Shown here in pieces: positions 8,939 to 11,000 of a stretch of DNA of 11,000 nt. A program made the position numbers and the translations under genes. The first letter of the stretch is position 1; each line of letters begins with the position of its first letter. The DNA comes from Neocallimastix lanati (nom. inval.) (lineage: Eukaryota; Neocallimastigomycota; Neocallimastigomycetes; Neocallimastigales; Neocallimastigaceae), in assembly GCA_016946835.1 (NCBI GenBank), contig JACVTC010000099.1, positions 384,001-395,000 of the forward strand, written 5' to 3'. The notes below the pieces were generated by a model that had not been told where the DNA came from, did no database searches, and saw only the letters and a list, made by a program, of their open reading frames with translations.

Positions 8939-9520
8939 GAGATAGAATTATAAATAAAAAATAAAATAAAATAAAATAAAAAAAGAAAGGAAAAATTATA
9001 TATATAAAAAAAAATTATAAAAAAAAATATATATAAATATAAATATACATAGTAATAATAATAATAATAATTTATAATATTAATAATTAATCTCTCCAAA
9101 ATTTTTTTTTTTCATATTATATGAAATTTCATATTTAAAAAAATTAAAATTATTATTATTTATCTTTTGTTAATTTTTTTTTTTTTTTTTATTATATAAA
9201 AATTTTAGCACATGCTATTAAATTACTATTATTGTTATTTTTTTTTTTCACTATCAAATTAATTTAATATAAAAAAAAAAAAAAAAAAAAGAGTTGAATT
9301 TCATTAAAATTTTAAATTCAATTTATTGATTTCTAAATATAAAAAAGTATTTATATACATTGATATCTTAAAAGGAATAATAATAACCAATACCAAACCC
9401 GAAAAACAAAAGAAAAAAACTCTATTAATTTTAATTAATAAGACATTATACAATACAAAATCTAGCTTTTCATTATTTCTATATATAATATATATAATAC
9501 TAAATCAATCTTTCATTTAA
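8939..9520. other. A/T-rich spacer, no gene seen
   Basis: It holds A-rich purine sequence (8950-9010), an ATA repeat (9052-9070) and 20 A (9271-9290), then a more complex patch (9375-9480, with CCAATACCAAACCCG). The plus-strand open frame at 9326-9520 begins with TTG rather than ATG and has no recognisable motif, so it is not called as a gene. The patch may be distal promoter sequence of the gene that starts at 9673. Confidence 0.5.
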
Positions 9521-9672
9521 AAATTAAATTGATTATATATATTGTATAAAAATAATAATTACAATAATAATTACAATAATTATAATAATAATAATAAAAA
9601 GGAAAAGGAAAAGGAAAAAGCAAAGAGAAAAAGAAAAAAATAAAAATTAGAAAGAAATTATAATAAAAATAA
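9521..9672 (+). promoter_or_regulatory. Probable leader of gene 3 with homopurine tract
   Basis: An ATTACAATAATA repeat (9555-9594) leads into a nearly pure A/G tract with GGAAAA repeated (about 9595-9641). Then come A-rich sequence and an in-frame TAA directly before the ATG, the same TAA-ATG junction as in gene 2. The leader role is inferred from position. Confidence 0.35.
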
Positions 9673-11000
9673 ATGAAAGACATTAAAAAAATAATTGATA
9701 ATAATAATATTAATGATTTAAAATTTTACATAATTTTTAATAATATAAATATTCAGGACTTTCAGGAAGATATTTTAATATATGCACTACAAAACAATGC
9801 TTCCAATGACATAGTTGAATTTATTATTAGTCAATATCAGTATTTTAACTATGAAACCAAAAATAATAATATACCCTTAATGGAAGCCATTGCACATCAT
9901 CGGTTTGACATTGCAAATACCTTAATAAAAAAAAATGCCCATATCAACTACTGTAATAGTGACGGTGATAATGTCCTCTTATATTTATACAAACATAATA
10001 TTTTAGATAAATCGATGTTACGTTATGTTCTTAACCATGGCATTGACATTAACTATGAAGATACCCAAGAAAAGTCTACCATTTTAGAATATCTTCTTCA
10101 AGATAATATGGAAGACTTTACAAAAATTATATTTAATCATTATATATATAACCGCGATTTTATTTTACATTTAATATCTTTATATAAAAGAAGGGAAGCC
10201 CAGTCAGCTTTCCAACTCCAGATGATGCTTCAAAAACAAAAGGAAAAAATTAATATTAAAAGAGAAATGTATTTACATGCTATTAATAATGAATCCATTC
10301 GTCAGCTTCAACTTCTCATTACCAGCGATATCGCCACTCATGAATATGATATAAGAAATAACTATCATCTTCTGATACCCGCCACAATTTTTAATAATGT
10401 GGATTTAATTCGTTTTTTACTAGAGGAAGGACAGGTCAATATTCATGAACAGGATAATCATCATTGGACCTCAATTATGCATGCCTGTAGAAGAGGTCAT
10501 AAGGAAATGGTTCAATGTTTAGTGGAACATGGAGCAGATTTAAAATCTTTAAATCATGAAAATCTCTCTCCTCTCATGATTGCTTGCTTTCGCGGTCATA
10601 AATCAGTAGTAGAGTATTTAGTGGATTATGGTGTCAATCTTCATGATCGTGGGATCATGGAGAGTACTGCCTTAATTATTGCCTCCGTTAATGGACATTT
10701 AGAAATCATGGATTATCTCTTACAACATCATGCCAATATTGAAGATAAAAATAATGAAGGATTCACCAGCCTAATGCTAGCCTCCTCTATGGGTTATAAA
10801 AAAGCCGTAGAATTATTAGTTCGTTACGGGGCATCCATTGATACGCTTAGTCATAATCATTGGAGTGCACTCTTGGTAGCCGCCGATAAAGGTTATCAGG
10901 ATATTGTGGAATTTTTAGTGGATCATGGAGCCAATCTTCGTATGATTAATGAAGATGGTTTAAATGGTTTAATGCTTGCGGCCCGTCATGGATTTTGTGA
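9673..11000 (+). CDS. Ankyrin-repeat protein, 3' end outside the window (gene 3)
   Basis: The frame is open from the ATG for 442 complete codons and leaves the window without a stop. An in-frame TAA directly precedes the ATG. The protein is collinear with gene 2: residues 1-29 (MKDIKKIIDNNNINDLKFYI...) match its start, and the divergent region follows without the Asn/Ser insertion. Shared landmarks include NIPLMEAI, NAHINYCNSDGDNVLLYL, HGIDINYED, TILEYLL, FNHYIYNRDFI and REMYLHAI. Canonical ankyrin repeats run from about residue 229: six complete units (such as SPLMIACFRGHKSVVEYLVD) and the start of a seventh at the edge (LNGLMLAARHGF). It uses more C-ending codons (GCC, ACC, CTC) than gene 1. 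It is inferred to be an intracellular protein-binding scaffold paralogous to gene 2; its full length and C-terminus are unknown. Confidence 0.92.
   Translation, partial: MKDIKKIIDNNNINDLKFYIIFNNINIQDFQEDILIYALQNNASNDIVEFIISQYQYFNYETKNNNIPLMEAIAHHRFDIANTLIKKNAHINYCNSDGDNVLLYLYKHNILDKSMLRYVLNHGIDINYEDTQEKSTILEYLLQDNMEDFTKIIFNHYIYNRDFILHLISLYKRREAQSAFQLQMMLQKQKEKINIKREMYLHAINNESIRQLQLLITSDIATHEYDIRNNYHLLIPATIFNNVDLIRFLLEEGQVNIHEQDNHHWTSIMHACRRGHKEMVQCLVEHGADLKSLNHENLSPLMIACFRGHKSVVEYLVDYGVNLHDRGIMESTALIIASVNGHLEIMDYLLQHHANIEDKNNEGFTSLMLASSMGYKKAVELLVRYGASIDTLSHNHWSALLVAADKGYQDIVEFLVDHGANLRMINEDGLNGLMLAARHGFC

Noticed and set aside
8902-9099. Minus-strand open frame with a Tyr run
   Set aside because: It overlaps simple repeats, and the Tyr run is an AATA-type microsatellite read on the other strand.
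9326-9520. Plus-strand open frame of 64 codons
   Set aside because: It begins with TTG, not ATG, has low-complexity composition and no homology that I recognise.

Overview
This is eukaryotic, extremely A+T-rich DNA. The spacers are almost pure A/T, with homopolymer runs of 19 to 48 bases and many TTTA, AATAATA and AT simple repeats. Islands of richer base composition all encode ankyrin-repeat proteins. Such spacers, Asn-rich coding stretches and large ankyrin families best fit an anaerobic gut fungus (Neocallimastigomycota). A dictyostelid-like amoeba is the main alternative. No operons, ribosome-binding sites, tRNA, rRNA, CRISPR arrays or transposase genes are visible. The organism call is inference from composition and repeat style, not from a marker gene.

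Layout: (1) 240-1504, + strand, is a decayed ankyrin gene. Its N-terminus is open, but the frame is broken by several indels and an in-frame TAG. Its repeats are close to one another in DNA sequence, including a 97/99-identical tandem pair. (2) 1505-4015 is an A/T spacer with long homopolymers, An-Tn palindromes and a degenerate AATAATA/ATTGAATAATAAA repeat block (about 3025-3290). It ends in a purine-rich leader. (3) 4016-6703, + strand, is an intact 895-residue protein: a divergent N-terminal module, an Asn/Ser insertion and 18 ankyrin repeats. (4) 6704-9672 is a second spacer, dominated by a 13-copy minisatellite (7339-7870) with 40- and 33-bp units, followed by TTTA blocks. (5) 9673 to the window end, + strand, is a third ankyrin gene, a paralogue of the second, cut by the window edge after 442 codons.

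The three genes form a same-strand cluster. Genes 2 and 3 share a collinear N-terminal module of about 230 residues and clearly arose by duplication. Gene 1 belongs to a different ankyrin subfamily and is dying or was mis-assembled. All three should be scaffolding or protein-binding proteins; no enzymatic domain, signal peptide or membrane segment is visible, so the partners are unknown.
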